A stretch of DNA of 42,707 nt from Chara braunii (lineage: Eukaryota; Streptophyta; Charophyceae; Charales; Characeae). Every line of letters starts with the position of its first letter. The first letter of the stretch is position 1. The notes under the pieces were generated by a model. That model searched no databases, was not told where the DNA came from, and saw only the letters and a program-made list of their open reading frames with translations. The stretch is taken from contig BFEA01000006.1 in NCBI GenBank assembly GCA_003427395.1, positions 5,579,874 to 5,622,580 on the forward strand, given 5' to 3'. A program made the position numbers and the translations under genes. Below, piece by piece: positions 28,633 through 39,330 of this stretch.

Positions 28633-29990
28633 CACACTTATCCTCTATCTTTCCCCACTGACTCACACCATCAGGTACTCCATCATCAACTCTTCTTAAG
28701 GAGGACATCGACCTCGACTCCTACTTCATCGACGTCATCGACCATTTCGACAACTTCAGTCACATTCTCGACTCCTGCCACCTTATCGGCTTCAACTACT
28801 TTGGACGTGACAACTTCACGCCACCACCCTACCCTGTACATCCCCGTGCATCTGTCGCATGATGGTTCTCACTTAGCTGGGTCTCCCTGAGTTGGGCTCT
28901 CCCTTGGTATCGCATAGGCATTGGGACCGTAGCATTATCTTGGCTTCCTTGCTCCCATATCTATCTCCCTCCTCCCCCAGTTGATGAGTTGTGTGCATGC
29001 TTCCCTCACCCACTGCCCTCATCACCCAAGTGCCGGCTCTTGCATGCCTTCAGTTAGACATATTTCCACCCTATTCCAGACTCCCTCTTTTTTATGGTCA
29101 ACCCTGCATGGTGTCATCCTTTTGTCGAGCATTACCTGCCCTGATGGTCTATCTGTTAGGGTCTTTGGTTTTGTTTCGCTACCACTCTCCCACCTTGAGC
29201 CTGATGACCTATCCCACCTTCATGTGTGATTGCCCTTAGGAGTTTCGATTCTTAGGCTGCATAGACCATCCCACTCTTAGTGGTTTAGCCACAGGACATT
29301 ATCTTGTGCTATATTGCTCTTTTTCCTTTCAGCACTGAGGCAATTGCCTCCAGGACTTTAAGATTGTATATTGCTACATTTCATTTTTGTTGTTAGCTAG
29401 GACATGTATACCGAACATTTGCTTTTCTTTTGACATTATGTAGCTTAGGTTGCATCACATGGACTCAACATGGAGCTTGCTCCGCATCCTAAATTTCTCA
29501 GTTTTCTTTATTGCAGAGTTCCACTGCTTTTGCAGATAGCGTGTTTATGGCTCTTGTGATCCATTACAGGTCTGCGGATTATGCAGCGGGCCTCCATCTG
29601 CCCTGGTCTATAGCCAGGGCCTTTTTGGCTATTTGCCAGTTCGGCCTGTGGGACCAGGCCGTGGCCTGACCCCACAGGTCGCACACTGTTTCAGCCCTGT
29701 CCTGTCCTACCTGGTACCAATGTCGGCACCAGTCCAGTCCAGTCCAGTCCAGTCAATCCGCTGGGGGTATACCCCAACTGTTGTCTATTTTTCATCATTC
29801 TTCATTTTTGCACTGTTGGAGTATGTGCGGTGTCGAGTCTACGTCAGAGCTGCGTTGTTCCTTCCAGCTCCATCTCCACTTCCTCCTTCCTCAACCCCTT
29901 CTTCTCCATTCTGTCGGACCCATCCCGGCGGGTCCGGCACATCGGGAGAGCCCTAGTCCTCACCTCAGCAGCCTTCTCGATACTGTGGTT
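28633..29990 (+). mobile_element. 3' untranslated and LTR region of chromovirus G3
   Basis: Homologous in reverse complement to 4656-6324. It contains a possible polypurine stretch (AAGGAGGAC near 28700), the single version of the unit duplicated in G1 (28.98-29.24 kb), an AGTCC pentamer repeat (29731-29754) and the GGGGTATACCCC palindrome. It ends at about 29990 beside LINE sequence. The LTR boundaries are not fixed. Confidence 0.65.
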
Positions 29991-30059
29991 CCCACTATCT
30001 ATACACCTGTTGAGGGAAGAGGCTTATGTGGGAATTAGGAAAGTTAGCAGCCGCTACCT

Positions 30060-30927
30060 CTGAAAACCCACAGCAACAGAACACCAGGGATTCCTCACTA
30101 GGGTTGCATGGGAAACGGTAGCCAACCCCAGCGACCAAGGGGGTCTTGGTATACTAGACCCAAAACACCAAAACGTGTCCTTACTGGTCAAATTGTCATA
30201 ATGACGTTGTTAGGCGCAGAAGGAAAAATCTGGATTGCTCTAGCTGAGTATATCCTAATAAGAGAATGAACCTTGTCCTACAAGGATCATGTCTGGCTAT
30301 GCCTCCATATTGATTTCTTCTGCAACCGAAAACCAAAATCCAGAATATGGACAAATATAATATACGCTTGGAGAAAACTAAAGCCCCAAATTATAATAGA
30401 GCCAACCTAAAAATTAGAGATCCTACACCAGATCCTATTCGAAAATAAATTGATTAAACAACAAGATTCGATACACCTAATGGTTGACGATAGCCCAGAC
30501 TCTTTTGGGAGAGCATGGGTTCAAAAAGGGGTAATGCAAATGAAAGATATTTGGGACTGCCAATCCAGGGACTGGAACTCTAGTGAGACACTCAGACAAA
30601 AATTGCTCAGGTTGCGCAACACTGTTACTAATTTTATCAAAGTAAAATTAGTTATCCTAGCGTATTGCGTCACATCCCTGAGGAGAGACTGTTAATATAC
30701 CCCAGGCAGCTGGCTTTAAGACCCCGAAGAAGAAAGGATTTTCTGGAAAGAAGTTGGGTCAGATCGAAGAGCAGGTACTCGAGCCCAGAAATGGTCGCTA
30801 CACAGATCCAGAAACGGGAAACACTCCCTACGCCTGGAAGAGGAGGACTGTATTTTATCCATCACGGACTGGAAGGAGGCTAGGGTCAAGGAACAGAAAA
30901 CAAAAAAAGGCTTATCTTGCCAAGTGA
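30060..30927 (+). pseudogene. L1-like LINE ORF2, C-terminal part
   Basis: Plus strand, several frames: WETVANPSDQGGLGILDPKH is the conserved C-terminal motif of L1-type ORF2 (GGLGI). It is followed by EGKIWIALAEYIL and YKDHVWLCLHIDFFCN, then SRIWTNIIYAWRKLKP, SFGRAWVQKGVMQMKDIWD and a basic end (FKTPKKKGFSGKKLGQIEEQ) that stops at 30925. Stops near 30208 and 30268 show it is dead. Relative to the N-terminal half at 3277-4655, about 250-300 residues in the middle are missing. They could be one LINE split by the retrotransposon cluster with a deletion, or two separate fragments. Confidence 0.7.
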
Positions 30928-32130
30928 TCTCAACACAATCAAATCGCTTGGTGATAAAACCCCTGTTATACGGCTGAAAGACTACTCAACACTCTCAAAC
31001 TTTGATCCCCATTGTTCTATACAAGCCCAAAGTGGGATTCCAAATATTGCGCAACCCGATAATGAAACCTCCGACCCACAATTTGCACTCCGAATCCTCG
31101 CACTTACCTTTCTAGATGGTTTGACGATGCGAAAAATCTTGGCATCCAAAATGTCTTGACTGAGGTGTTTTTTGAAATGTTTGTCAAAAGTGTCAAAGTC
31201 GTGAAAGGTGAACGAATATGGGAAAACTTCCTGGAGTGGAAAAAGAAACAAACTCACCAATATGCGGTTGGAACGGCGATTCCCTCTTCCTTCAGACCCG
31301 TTGAATGTTTCGAATTTGGAGGCTTCTTCCATGTTGCAATCACTTTTGAATGATGAGTTCATCGCTCTGTCTAATGAAGAGATTACAAGGATGACATTTT
31401 ATTTGCCGCATTGTCCGACAGAAGAGACCATTCCCCAAGCCTTTCACAAATATGCACGGATACAGCAGCTTCTCAAAAGGATTCCTCCCGTGGTTGCTTC
31501 TTCCACTCCTCATTCCGCTCCGGTCTGTAGACTCCCCCTTCATGCAGCATCTCCTCCAAATTTTCAACGACTTGCGGAATATGCTTCACCTTCCAATATG
31601 TCAATGTCGATTGTCACTACTTCTGTTGTTGTTTCTGCTTAGCCAACCGCTACAGCTACTCCGTCTCCTGTCAGTTGTGTTGTGCCCGCTCATACGCCAT
31701 CAAGAGACCATCTGCATGTCCATACGGAACCTTTGGAACAACCAAGTTCTTCTAATTGTAACATTACCATGTACGACTCTGTTGAATCTATTGGTCCGAA
31801 AAAGACACTTACCAACTGTCCTATCTTGACAGTTTTCACAGGGTGCAAGATATTGTGGAAGCAGCAACGGAATTGAATACGAGTATGAACACTTGGAGAT
31901 GTGTGGATGCTGCGCTTCATCTCGATTACAATCGGCAAAGACAGACTCGATTCGAAAATTTCGAGGAGTATCGTCGCAAAGTGTTGCAACGAGTTTCTGT
32001 TCGTGAGATGTTGCAAGACTATCGTTCCAATGAAGGAAGTTGATTGGTCTTATAAGAGAGATAGGAAGACAAAGATGTTGATTGTCCGGGCGTTGCCTTA
32101 ATGACAAATTTTTAGATGGTCGTCTTCGGT
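30928..32130 (+). pseudogene. Unrecognised degraded coding remnant
   Basis: Overlapping plus-strand frames of moderate length have a protein-like composition: 30917-31159, 31208-31642 (SLLNDEFIALSNEEITRMTF, YLPHCPTEETIPQAFHKYAR) and 31843-32043 (DIVEAATELNTSMNTWRCVD, FENFEEYRRKVLQRVSVREM). They follow each other with frame changes, which suggests one decayed gene or an element protein. I recognise no domain. It might be LINE 3' flank or a host pseudogene. Confidence 0.3.
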
Positions 32131-32195
32131 TTCAATTATGTAATTTCCCCTACAAGAGAGATGGGAAGGAAAAACAAATAAATAAGGGGGGAAGG

Positions 32196-32201
<6 letters not shown>

Positions 32202-32252
<51 letters not shown>
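32202..32252. repeat. (TA)n microsatellite
   Basis: About 25 uninterrupted TA units. Confidence 0.95.
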
Positions 32253-32256
<4 letters not shown>

Positions 32257-32448
32257 GAGAGAAAAAAAAAATAAAAAATTTTGACGTAATATTATTCCGC
32301 TATTTAAGTCAATATTGATTCCACTGCGCAGTAATTGTGCCTTGATCATATTGCGGTCACTTGATTACTTAAATGAAACGAAAAATCTTCGTATCAAACC
32401 TTTTTTATTTTACTCGTGTTCATTTTTATTTTTATTTTGCTCTTACGT

Positions 32449-32449
<1 letters not shown>

Positions 32450-32479
<30 letters not shown>

Positions 32480-32518
32480 TAATATATCCCTCCATCTCTC
32501 TCTCTTTCTCTCTGTCTC

Positions 32519-32591
<73 letters not shown>

Positions 32592-32595
32592 TTAT
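32450..32595. repeat. (TC)n / (TATC)n compound microsatellite
   Basis: TC runs with occasional TG changes to into TATC tetramers. It creates long Leu/Ser frames that are not genes. Confidence 0.95.
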
Positions 32596-32907
32596 CTCTA
32601 TCTTTTTTTTTTCTTCTTCTTTCTTTGTCTACCTCTGTCTTTCCTCGCCCTTTTTCTTACAATTTTTTTTTCCTATTTGTTATTTTTTTGATTCGTGAAT
32701 TAAAGTTGGACTTCGTAGCCAGTTACTCTTATTTATGTTGGCGTGGCCTGCACCGCCCGCGCTTAGCTAGTTATTATTATTATTTGTAATCATGATTAAT
32801 TTTAGGCGTGACAACTGATACATTCGTCGAGAGGAAATAAAGGAGAGTAACGAGGGAAAGGTACGCGGATAGGTGGGAGAACGGGCGAAAGAGGAAAGGT
32901 AGCGAGC

Positions 32908-32982
32908 GTGAGCAGCAAGGAAATTGAGGAATGTGAGCAGCAAGGAAATTGAGGAATGTGAGCAGCAAGGAAATTGAGGAAT
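32908..32982. repeat. 25-bp tandem repeat, three exact copies
   Basis: GTGAGCAGCAAGGAAATTGA-GGAAT repeated at 32908, 32933 and 32958 without mismatch. Confidence 0.95.
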
Positions 32983-33243
32983 GACCGCACATTGAAAACA
33001 GTGAGGTAAAGGCGCACGAAAAAAGTAGCAGGAAAAGTAGCGGGAATGAAAGTGATAGGAGAAGAAAGAGGAAGGAAGTAAACAAAGAAGAAGAAAAAAA
33101 AAAAGAAGAAGAAGAAGCGGAAGGAGCAGGCAACCATAGCCGAGCTGCGTTGTTGTATGCTGGATGGGGTGCATGGTGGTTCTTGGGTGCATGTGGCATC
33201 TGTGAGTAAGGGATCGAGGTTGTGAGTGATACGAGAGACGTAC

Positions 33244-33345
33244 CTGGTGCTTGAGGCGAATGAGATTGGCCGAGATCTGCTCATACTTCGGGGAGTTGTT
33301 GACGTCATCAGCGACATTGTAGATAGGGTAGATACGATCTGCCAT
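33244..33345 (-). CDS. Candidate first coding exon of an unknown gene
   Basis: On the minus strand an ATG at 33345 opens 34 codons reading MADRIYPIYNVADDVNNSPK then YEQISANLIRLKHQ. They end exactly at CAG|GTACGT, a near-perfect donor, leaving a phase-0 intron. The composition is that of a folded protein and unlike the low-complexity Phe/Ser frames around it. I do not recognise the family, and no convincing second exon is seen to the left, where GAA and GGAA repeats follow. It may be the start of a host gene cut off by repeats, or chance. Confidence 0.3.
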
Positions 33346-33599
33346 TTGTAGTCTGGGTGTCAAGCGCCAGATAGGATGTCGACATTGGTTCTTTATTGAT
33401 GATGATGAGACTATTCGAACATTGTCACATATGAGCTTTTGCTGTGCTTTTATTTGGTGGGACTCGTGATGCAATTCTGCTTTTGGTTCGAGGTCACGAC
33501 TATCTGGTCTCATGTGTATGATGCTGCCTGGTTTCTGAAGTTCGCTATCACTAATTTTCCTTGCATTATTATTATTATTATTATAATTATGAGGGTAAG

Positions 33600-34376
33600 C
33601 GGCGTTCGGGACGGGCCAAACGCCGAACCCGAACGCTCGAACGTATGGGACCCCTTGGGGATGCGTTCGGGTGTTCGGGCTGAACGCGGACCAAAAAAAA
33701 AAAAAAAAAAAAAAAAAACTCATCAAAAAAATCTGAAAAAAAGATATGTTACGGAGAAAAATAAATTAAACAAGATTTGCTTGAGCATTACATCCGAATT
33801 CCTTACCAAATTTGAAATAAAAATAAAATACCAAAAATAAATACCAATAATAATAAAAATAAATAAAAATAAAAAGAGATCTAAATTTAGTGAGTGCGTG
33901 AGCATGTTTTCGACACCGCCATCTTTGGCGATTTTTCTTTTTTTTTGGCATAGCTAAATTCCCTGAAAATATATAGATGTGTACTTCACATAATACAAAA
34001 CTCACTAAAAAAGTTTCAAAAAATAATAAAATTGTTTAGACCCCGAAATAAAGTGAAAACAAATAGTAAAAAGTGAAAAAATACGTGGGCGAGCACATTT
34101 TGACACCGCCATCTTTGGCGATTTTTAATTCTTATTTGGCTTATCCAAATGACTTGAACATTTACAGACATGTACATTACGTCATAGAGAACTCACAGAA
34201 ACAAATTCAGGAAAAAAATATTATTTTTAGGCCCCGAAATAAGTTTTGGCGGGGGCCAAACGCCGTCGGGTTCGGACCCCCTACGGGACCCCGAACGCAT
34301 GTACGTACGGAGGTCTGCCCGGGGACCTCCGTATGTACAAGATGATGACCCTGATAATTATTATATTTATCAGGGT
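33600..34376. repeat. AT-rich block with 190-bp tandem duplication, GC-rich ends and hairpins
   Basis: GGGCCAAACGCC occurs at 33613-33624 and again at 34253-34264, bounding an AT-rich core. Inside, the hairpin CGCCATCTTTGGCG is at 33917-33930 and 34107-34120, each at the head of a roughly 190-bp tandem unit. A run of 26 A is at 33693-33718. Right of the core are GTACGTACGGAGGTC/GACCTCCGTATGTAC (34301-34338) and ACCCTGATAA/TTATCAGGGT (34348-34376). This may be a small non-autonomous element (MITE-like), but I could not define termini. Confidence 0.55.
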
Positions 34377-34379
34377 AAC

Positions 34380-34860
34380 ATTATTTTGAAAGGCCATGAA
34401 CCTATCTTTTATTTTTGTGCATTTTTTGAAAGGCCATGAGCCTAAATTATTTGTTATGCCTAGGTAAGGAGCCTATTATTTGTTTCTCTTCCAAAAGTCA
34501 AAGTTCCGATCATTCTGATGTTTGTCTCTGTTTGTGGCAAAATGTAAAAGACATCTCCTTGCTTTATTAGTCTCAACCTTTTGAAATGTGTTCATTATGC
34601 GAGTATCGATCTGAAAGAATTAATACAACATATATAATGTATGGTTTAAGTACAAATAGATTATAATTTAGTATGCGAGAAAAATCGTCAGTGAAGTCGA
34701 CCTGAATTGTAAATCAGTCCGGGAGATCAGCGCCCCGATGCCGAATACGTAAATGGGTCAGTCTTAGGCGTTCAACCGCACGTATAACTATGCTACGGTG
34801 ATTGAGAAAATGCCCTCGGTCGACTTACCTCTACAATTGCAAGTAAAAACTTTTGTACGT
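34380..34860. other. AT-rich intergenic stretch, no gene seen
   Basis: Contains two copies of TTGAAAGGCCATGA(A/G)CCT (near 34386 and 34425). No coding region or further structure supported. Confidence 0.4.
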
Positions 34861-35098
34861 GAGTCGGTAGCTTAGTCGGGATACACCTGCCTAAGTGTGG
34901 TGACAACCCCCCAGGAGGAGGTGCGTTGTACATTGCGGAGCTCTGTCTTGTCTCAGGGAGCCACGAGAGGTATAGCTGGCATGCATAGTCGGACTCGTAT
35001 GTCCAGTTGACAGTTAAAGCGATACCTTAATTCTGCGTAACACGACGGTGAGGTCCTAACGCTCGCCGCAGTGTGTAGGACCGCCGTGCTCGACACTG
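34860..35098 (+). mobile_element. Element X 3'-end fragment
   Basis: Resembles the last 200 bp of copy 1 (14910-15110), sharing AGAGGTATAGCTGGC, the CCGC..GTG tract and the terminal CGACACTGT. It shows that CGACACT belongs to the element and not to the copy 1 target site. Confidence 0.5.
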
Positions 35099-35486
35099 TT
35101 CCTGTTGGCAAGGAATTTCTATGCTTCTTTTCGATGGGTATTTGAGACCTCGATGTGGACGTCGAGAAGAGGTCCGGGCTACTGTCGGACAGCCAAACCC
35201 AGTCGACCACCTGAAATGACGGATTTTGTGATCTGTGTCGGTTGATGGGGTGTTTTTTTATCGATACTTTCATTTGACGGGTGGTCGAAAAACAGGGTGT
35301 CAGGGTTGACCCTTATTTTCCGTCGGATCATTTGATGACGGTAACCCTAGTTTTGTGTGAACGATTATTTCATTTATTCAGATTCTTACGCCCTTATAAT
35401 TACCCTATTCTGTCCTTATTTTCATTTCTTCCTTGGTGGTTCCAATATCCCTTCCTTAGGTGCCCCATTTGTGCTGATTATTCTTG

Positions 35487-35509
35487 ACCGTGAGATCTCA
35501 TCTCACGGT
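35487..35509. other. Perfect 10-bp hairpin
   Basis: ACCGTGAGAT, a 3-nt loop CTC, then ATCTCACGGT, in a non-coding stretch between Element X fragments. Confidence 0.7.
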
Positions 35510-35640
35510 TGCCGTTCACCGTCTTTATTTGCCCCATGCCGGAATCGTTCTTTCATAGCTTTTTGGGTTTGTCATGGCTCGTTTTCTCTTAGCCTAGGCA
35601 TCCTTATGCATTCCGATATTCCCCAGACTGCAATTATGGT

Positions 35641-35936
35641 CATTTTCCTAGTCCCACAGCCCCACAACTTGCCCCATGTTGGAAGAAAATGAAGCGCTTA
35701 ATTCTTAAGTGCATCCGGGCTCAATAGTGACCCCGGATGCACCTAAAACATGTGTTTTTCCTTCACCATGCAGTCCGTTGTAACTCGGACTACAACAGGG
35801 GTCAATTTCCTAGTCCCATTGCCCCACAACTAGCCCAAACTGAAGGAAAAAGAAAAGGTCAACTTTCAAGTGCATCCGGACTCAATTTTGACTCTGGATG
35901 TGCCTAAAACATGTGTTTCTCCTCCCCCCTGTAATC
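35641..35936. repeat. 162-bp tandem duplication with GTGCATCCGGG hairpin
   Basis: Units start at TTTCCTAGTCCCA (35641 and 35803). The first has a perfect 11-bp stem GTGCATCCGGG/CCCGGATGCAC (35709-35742); the second has the decayed version. The second unit is cut by the 5' end of an Element X copy at TCCGTTGTCGG, which gives an insertion junction. Confidence 0.75.
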
Positions 35937-36540
35937 CGTTGTCGGCGCAAATATCCTTACAAGTGTATCCACTCTTCCTTTTGCAAGTGACAGGAAGGTT
36001 GGTTAGATTAGAATTTTGGAATGTTCGCGCGGATTGTGGTGGTTGTCTGCGCATAGATTAAAGGTTATTAGAGTTGGAAGGGTGCATGAGCGCGCAGTTT
36101 TAAGGCGAGTGTGTGAAATTTTTCATTGATTGTATAGCCGACCTAGTTGACCGGCCATAAAGGTTCGTCTTTTGTTTAGCACGCTTGACCGGCAGAAGGT
36201 CTGGCGCATAAGCCGGCACGTGGGGCAGCCACAACGCAGTTTGGGTAAGTCGGCGTGGACGCTTAGCGACCGCACACTTGATTGTAAGTGGGGATGAGGC
36301 CGACGCTGGTTTCTTTGCCTAAGTACAGTATCGTACCACTTCATATTGGAGGTTGCGCAAGCTAGTCGCAGACTTGGGCTTAGCCCTATTGGTTACGACA
36401 TTGGGTTCGCCACACGGAGGTACGGGGTTCGAGGCCGGCAGGCGGTGGTACGGGAGCAGCGGAGTGCGGAAGGAACCAAAGAGTAAAGGGTCCCACAAGA
36501 CTATCCCCCTTGGTTTTGTCGGGGGAGTCCCAATTGCAGG
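35937..36540 (+). mobile_element. Element X 5'-end fragment (copy 3)
   Basis: Starts TTGTCGGCGCAAATA like copy 1 (TTGTCGGCGCGAATA). It follows the same order, including TAAGTCGGCGTGGACGC, the tRNA-like module with TAGCCCTATTGG (36381-36392) and a perfect B box GGTTCGAGGCC (36426-36436), and ACTATCCCCCTTGG. Homology fades at about 36540. Confidence 0.65.
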
Positions 36541-36867
36541 CCTACAAAAAGGGGGTCAGAGAAGTATTACTATGGTCGGAGAAGTATTACTATGGCCCTT
36601 TTTTTTGTTGGGCCTTTCCGTTGGGGTTACATCAGAGGGGCATTGAGCGAGTGACCAGCAGCATAGGATGTGACCCCTATAGACCAGGTTCAAGACGTTG
36701 TGGCGACGCCCCGAGGGGTCGCGGTCCAGGCCATAGTTGTTCGAGCCCAACAAGTAAGAGTTAAGCCGCAGCTACTGCACTCCGAGAGGCGCTCACAGGT
36801 CGAAGTCGGGTCGTCGTTGCTGTACTCCGAGGGGTCGAGGTCAAAGTCACGTGTGTTGAGTCAGCGG
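36541..36867. other. Stretch between Element X copies 3 and 2
   Basis: Contains a direct repeat AGAAGTATTACTATGG (near 36559 and 36581). No gene was seen. It may be the diverged continuation of copy 3. Confidence 0.35.
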
Positions 36868-37376
36868 TGTCGGTGTGAATACCCTTACAAGGGTATCCGC
36901 CCTAGTTTTTGCAAGCGACAGAAAATAAGTCTGGATTAAAAGTTAAGTATACCGCGCTAGGCGAGGCTGCATCTGTGATTTACGTTGACTGGATGGTTGA
37001 CTAGAGCAGAGAGTGTGTGGGCGCGCGGATTTGAGGCGCTCGTGATCCTCTTTATTTGTTGATGGCTGAAGAGTCGACGTGATCGCCGACCGAAAATTTC
37101 CTTCCTTCTGATTAAATAGGGATTACTAAGGTTATGTCTCGTTGACTGTTGCACTTGCCTGTGACATGTGTGTACGTGTGGGGAGCATTGTCGAGGGTAG
37201 CCTCATACACGACTAAAAAGGGGTAGCCGCGGCACGGTTGGTAGGCTGGCGCGGGTTCTTGGCGGCCGTGTGCATAGGCGCAGGCTAGGGAATAGCCCAT
37301 GGTGGGTTATAGGCCCTGGGTACCGAGGGCTACAACTTTATATTGAGCTTGGGCGTGGTTGTCTCAAGCCTGGGCT

Positions 37377-37432
37377 TAGCCCTATAGGTTATAGCATCGG
37401 ACAACTACTACGGAGGTTCAAGGATCGAGGCT
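37377..37432 (+). ncRNA. tRNA-like Pol III promoter module in Element X copy 2
   Basis: A-box-like TAGCCCTATAGG (37377-37388) and degenerate B-box AGGATCGAGGCT (37421-37432), in the same place as in copies 1 and 3. Confidence 0.45.
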
Positions 37433-37811
37433 GGCGGGTGTCAATGCAACAGATGCAGCGGAGCGGCGTGGAGAAGACTGGGGGGTCGAGGGCCTAACAG
37501 GGCTATCCCCCTTTGATTTATTGGAGGGCGCGGCGGCGGGCCCGGTTCGTGGGTTTGGCCATGGTGCCAGCAGCCCCACGGTGCCCCGATGTTACTCTTA
37601 TTTTATTTTATCTTTCTTCTTGTTTTATTACCTTTGGTCCCCTTGCTATCGTGCCCCGTCCTGAGTCGCGGGGCGGCGGCGGAATTGCGTGGGGGTGTGT
37701 TGTATTCGCGGGGTTGCCTGAAGTGCAATTACAAACTGTTTTTGTGAACGTGTTGGAGCCTCGCCCCGTTTTGCCCTGGGACGCGGTGGAGTGGGGGCGT
37801 GAACGGAACCC

Positions 37812-37880
37812 AAGAGCCTAGCTCAATGGCTACACACATGAAGTGTTGAAACACAGACCTGTGTTCGAATCCAGATGATG
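37812..37880 (+). ncRNA. Second tRNA-like segment inside copy 2
   Basis: CCTAGCTCAATGGCTACACA (A-box region, TAGCTCAATGG at 37819) is followed about 34 bp later by TGTTCGAATCC (B box with one change). A GTGT/ACAC stem lies between them. There is no counterpart in copy 1, so it may be a separate tRNA-derived insertion. It does not form a complete cloverleaf. Confidence 0.4.
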
Positions 37881-38599
37881 AAACTTGACGACTAAAACCA
37901 GATATTCTGGTTTGCCTGGGCCGACCAGGCTCTGAGTAGCCATAGAGCGCGGCCAACTTAAGTCCTTCGGGACATCTGTTAAAAGTCGGAACTATGGAGA
38001 GAGGATTACCGTGGTCCGTATGGAGGGGCGGCCCGTATAAAAGAGAGGAGAGTCGGGCGCCCTGCGTCTTTTGCGCTATCCGGTTGGCGCTGGCTGTTGG
38101 AGGCGGATGCGGTGGGACTAATCGCTGTGGGAAGGAGACAGACCGAAGTGCGGCCGGACTGCGCAGAGCAGCAGGGAGCGGGGTGGCGAGGACCGTCGGG
38201 CAGTAAGACCAACCGGGCGGCCTAGCGCATCGAAGGAGTGGCGGGCGACGACAGCCAAGACCGGCCGGACCTGGACGAGGGTCCCTCCAGGTGCGTCGGA
38301 GCAAGAAGGGCGTGGCGGGAACGAAGGAGGCGAGCGGCGGGCGCGACGGGCAGCAGCGGAGACTGTCGGGCAATGCCGGGCCGGGGTCTTTGTGACCACC
38401 TGCACCCGCGTGCGGTACGACTGTAAGTGGGGGCGGCAGGGCAGTAGGGCTGGCCAGGCAGCGCAGCTCCGAGCAACAACAGGGTGACGGGGGTGAAGTG
38501 AGGCAAATAGGAAGAAGTGGGTGAACCTGGCCGCAGTCAGTGCCAGGGTGCATTCGAACTTGGAGATGGCGGGGAGGCAGGTGGGGCGCAGCTGAAGGG

Positions 38600-39330
38600 T
38601 GATAGCTCGCTCCATCCGTCACGTAATCGGGTGAATGATGAGTGGGAACGGGGGTCTTTTGGGTCAGAGATTCTGAATATGGATTTGAATTAGTGTAAAA
38701 GTTAGTGTACTACGAGTTAGTAGGAGGAAACGTTGCGTGGGGATATGGCGGGAGAGAGATACGATGGAGGTGAAAATCGCTTGACCCGCCCATTCCCTGA
38801 TGGAATCAGGCGGGAAGGATGCAGCATAGGGGTTTTCGACCACTGCGAGTAGAGTGGTGAAGTTAGTTTGAGGGTTAGATCAATAGAATGAGAGTTAGCA
38901 GTAGTTATGGCTGCGCTAAGCTATGGCGGGGAAGAAGGTAGGGAGTGAGAAAACGGGATCTCACCCGATTCTTGATGGAATCGAGCGAGAGAAGATAATA
39001 GATTAGCTTTTTGAGGTCAGGCGAACCGGATTGTGAAGTCGGATCTGAATGAAAGTTAGTAGGTTTGGAGTTAGAAGTGAGCGTGAACCTGGGCGTGAAA
39101 GGGAGCCAGATGCATTAAGAGGAGGAGAGAAAGAACGGGGTTACTTGCTCAACCGAACTGGAGGTTTTCGGATATTGCGAGTTGATTAGCGGGGTTGGAT
39201 TCGGAGATTAGTGGTTAGTTTTGGAGGTGTATTGGTAAAGTGTTGCGCGCGGTGAGGGTGAACGTAGAGTTTTGGTGAAGCATTTCTCCGGATTCTTGCG
39301 GGAGATTCGCTCTTTTTGTGTACGTTCGGG
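38600..39330 (+). repeat. Tandem array of about 175-bp hairpin units (Element X copy 2)
   Basis: Counterpart of 9262-10010. Clear hairpins are CCCGCC..ATTCC/GGAAT..GGCGGG at about 38785-38811 and CGATTC/GAATCG at 38966-38982, with loops CTGATG and TTGATG. Weaker ones are near 38610, 39141 and 39290. GGGGTTTTCG follows the first, and TATGGCGGG recurs near 38745 and 38922. Confidence 0.6.

Noticed and set aside
32373-32789. Leu/Ser-rich open frames that look like membrane proteins
   Set aside because: They are translations of the (TC)n/(TATC)n microsatellite.
32767-33726. 319-codon minus-strand open frame
   Set aside because: Mostly translated poly-A, ATT and GAA repeats. Only the 34-codon stretch at 33244-33345 looks protein-like and is listed separately.
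37812-37880. A functional tRNA gene
   Set aside because: A and B boxes are present but the anticodon stem-loop and acceptor pairing do not form a proper cloverleaf.
37729-38622. 297-codon minus-strand open frame and its overlaps
   Set aside because: No recognisable motif, proline- and arginine-rich, overlapping frames equally open, and the equivalent region of copy 1 is not open in the same way.
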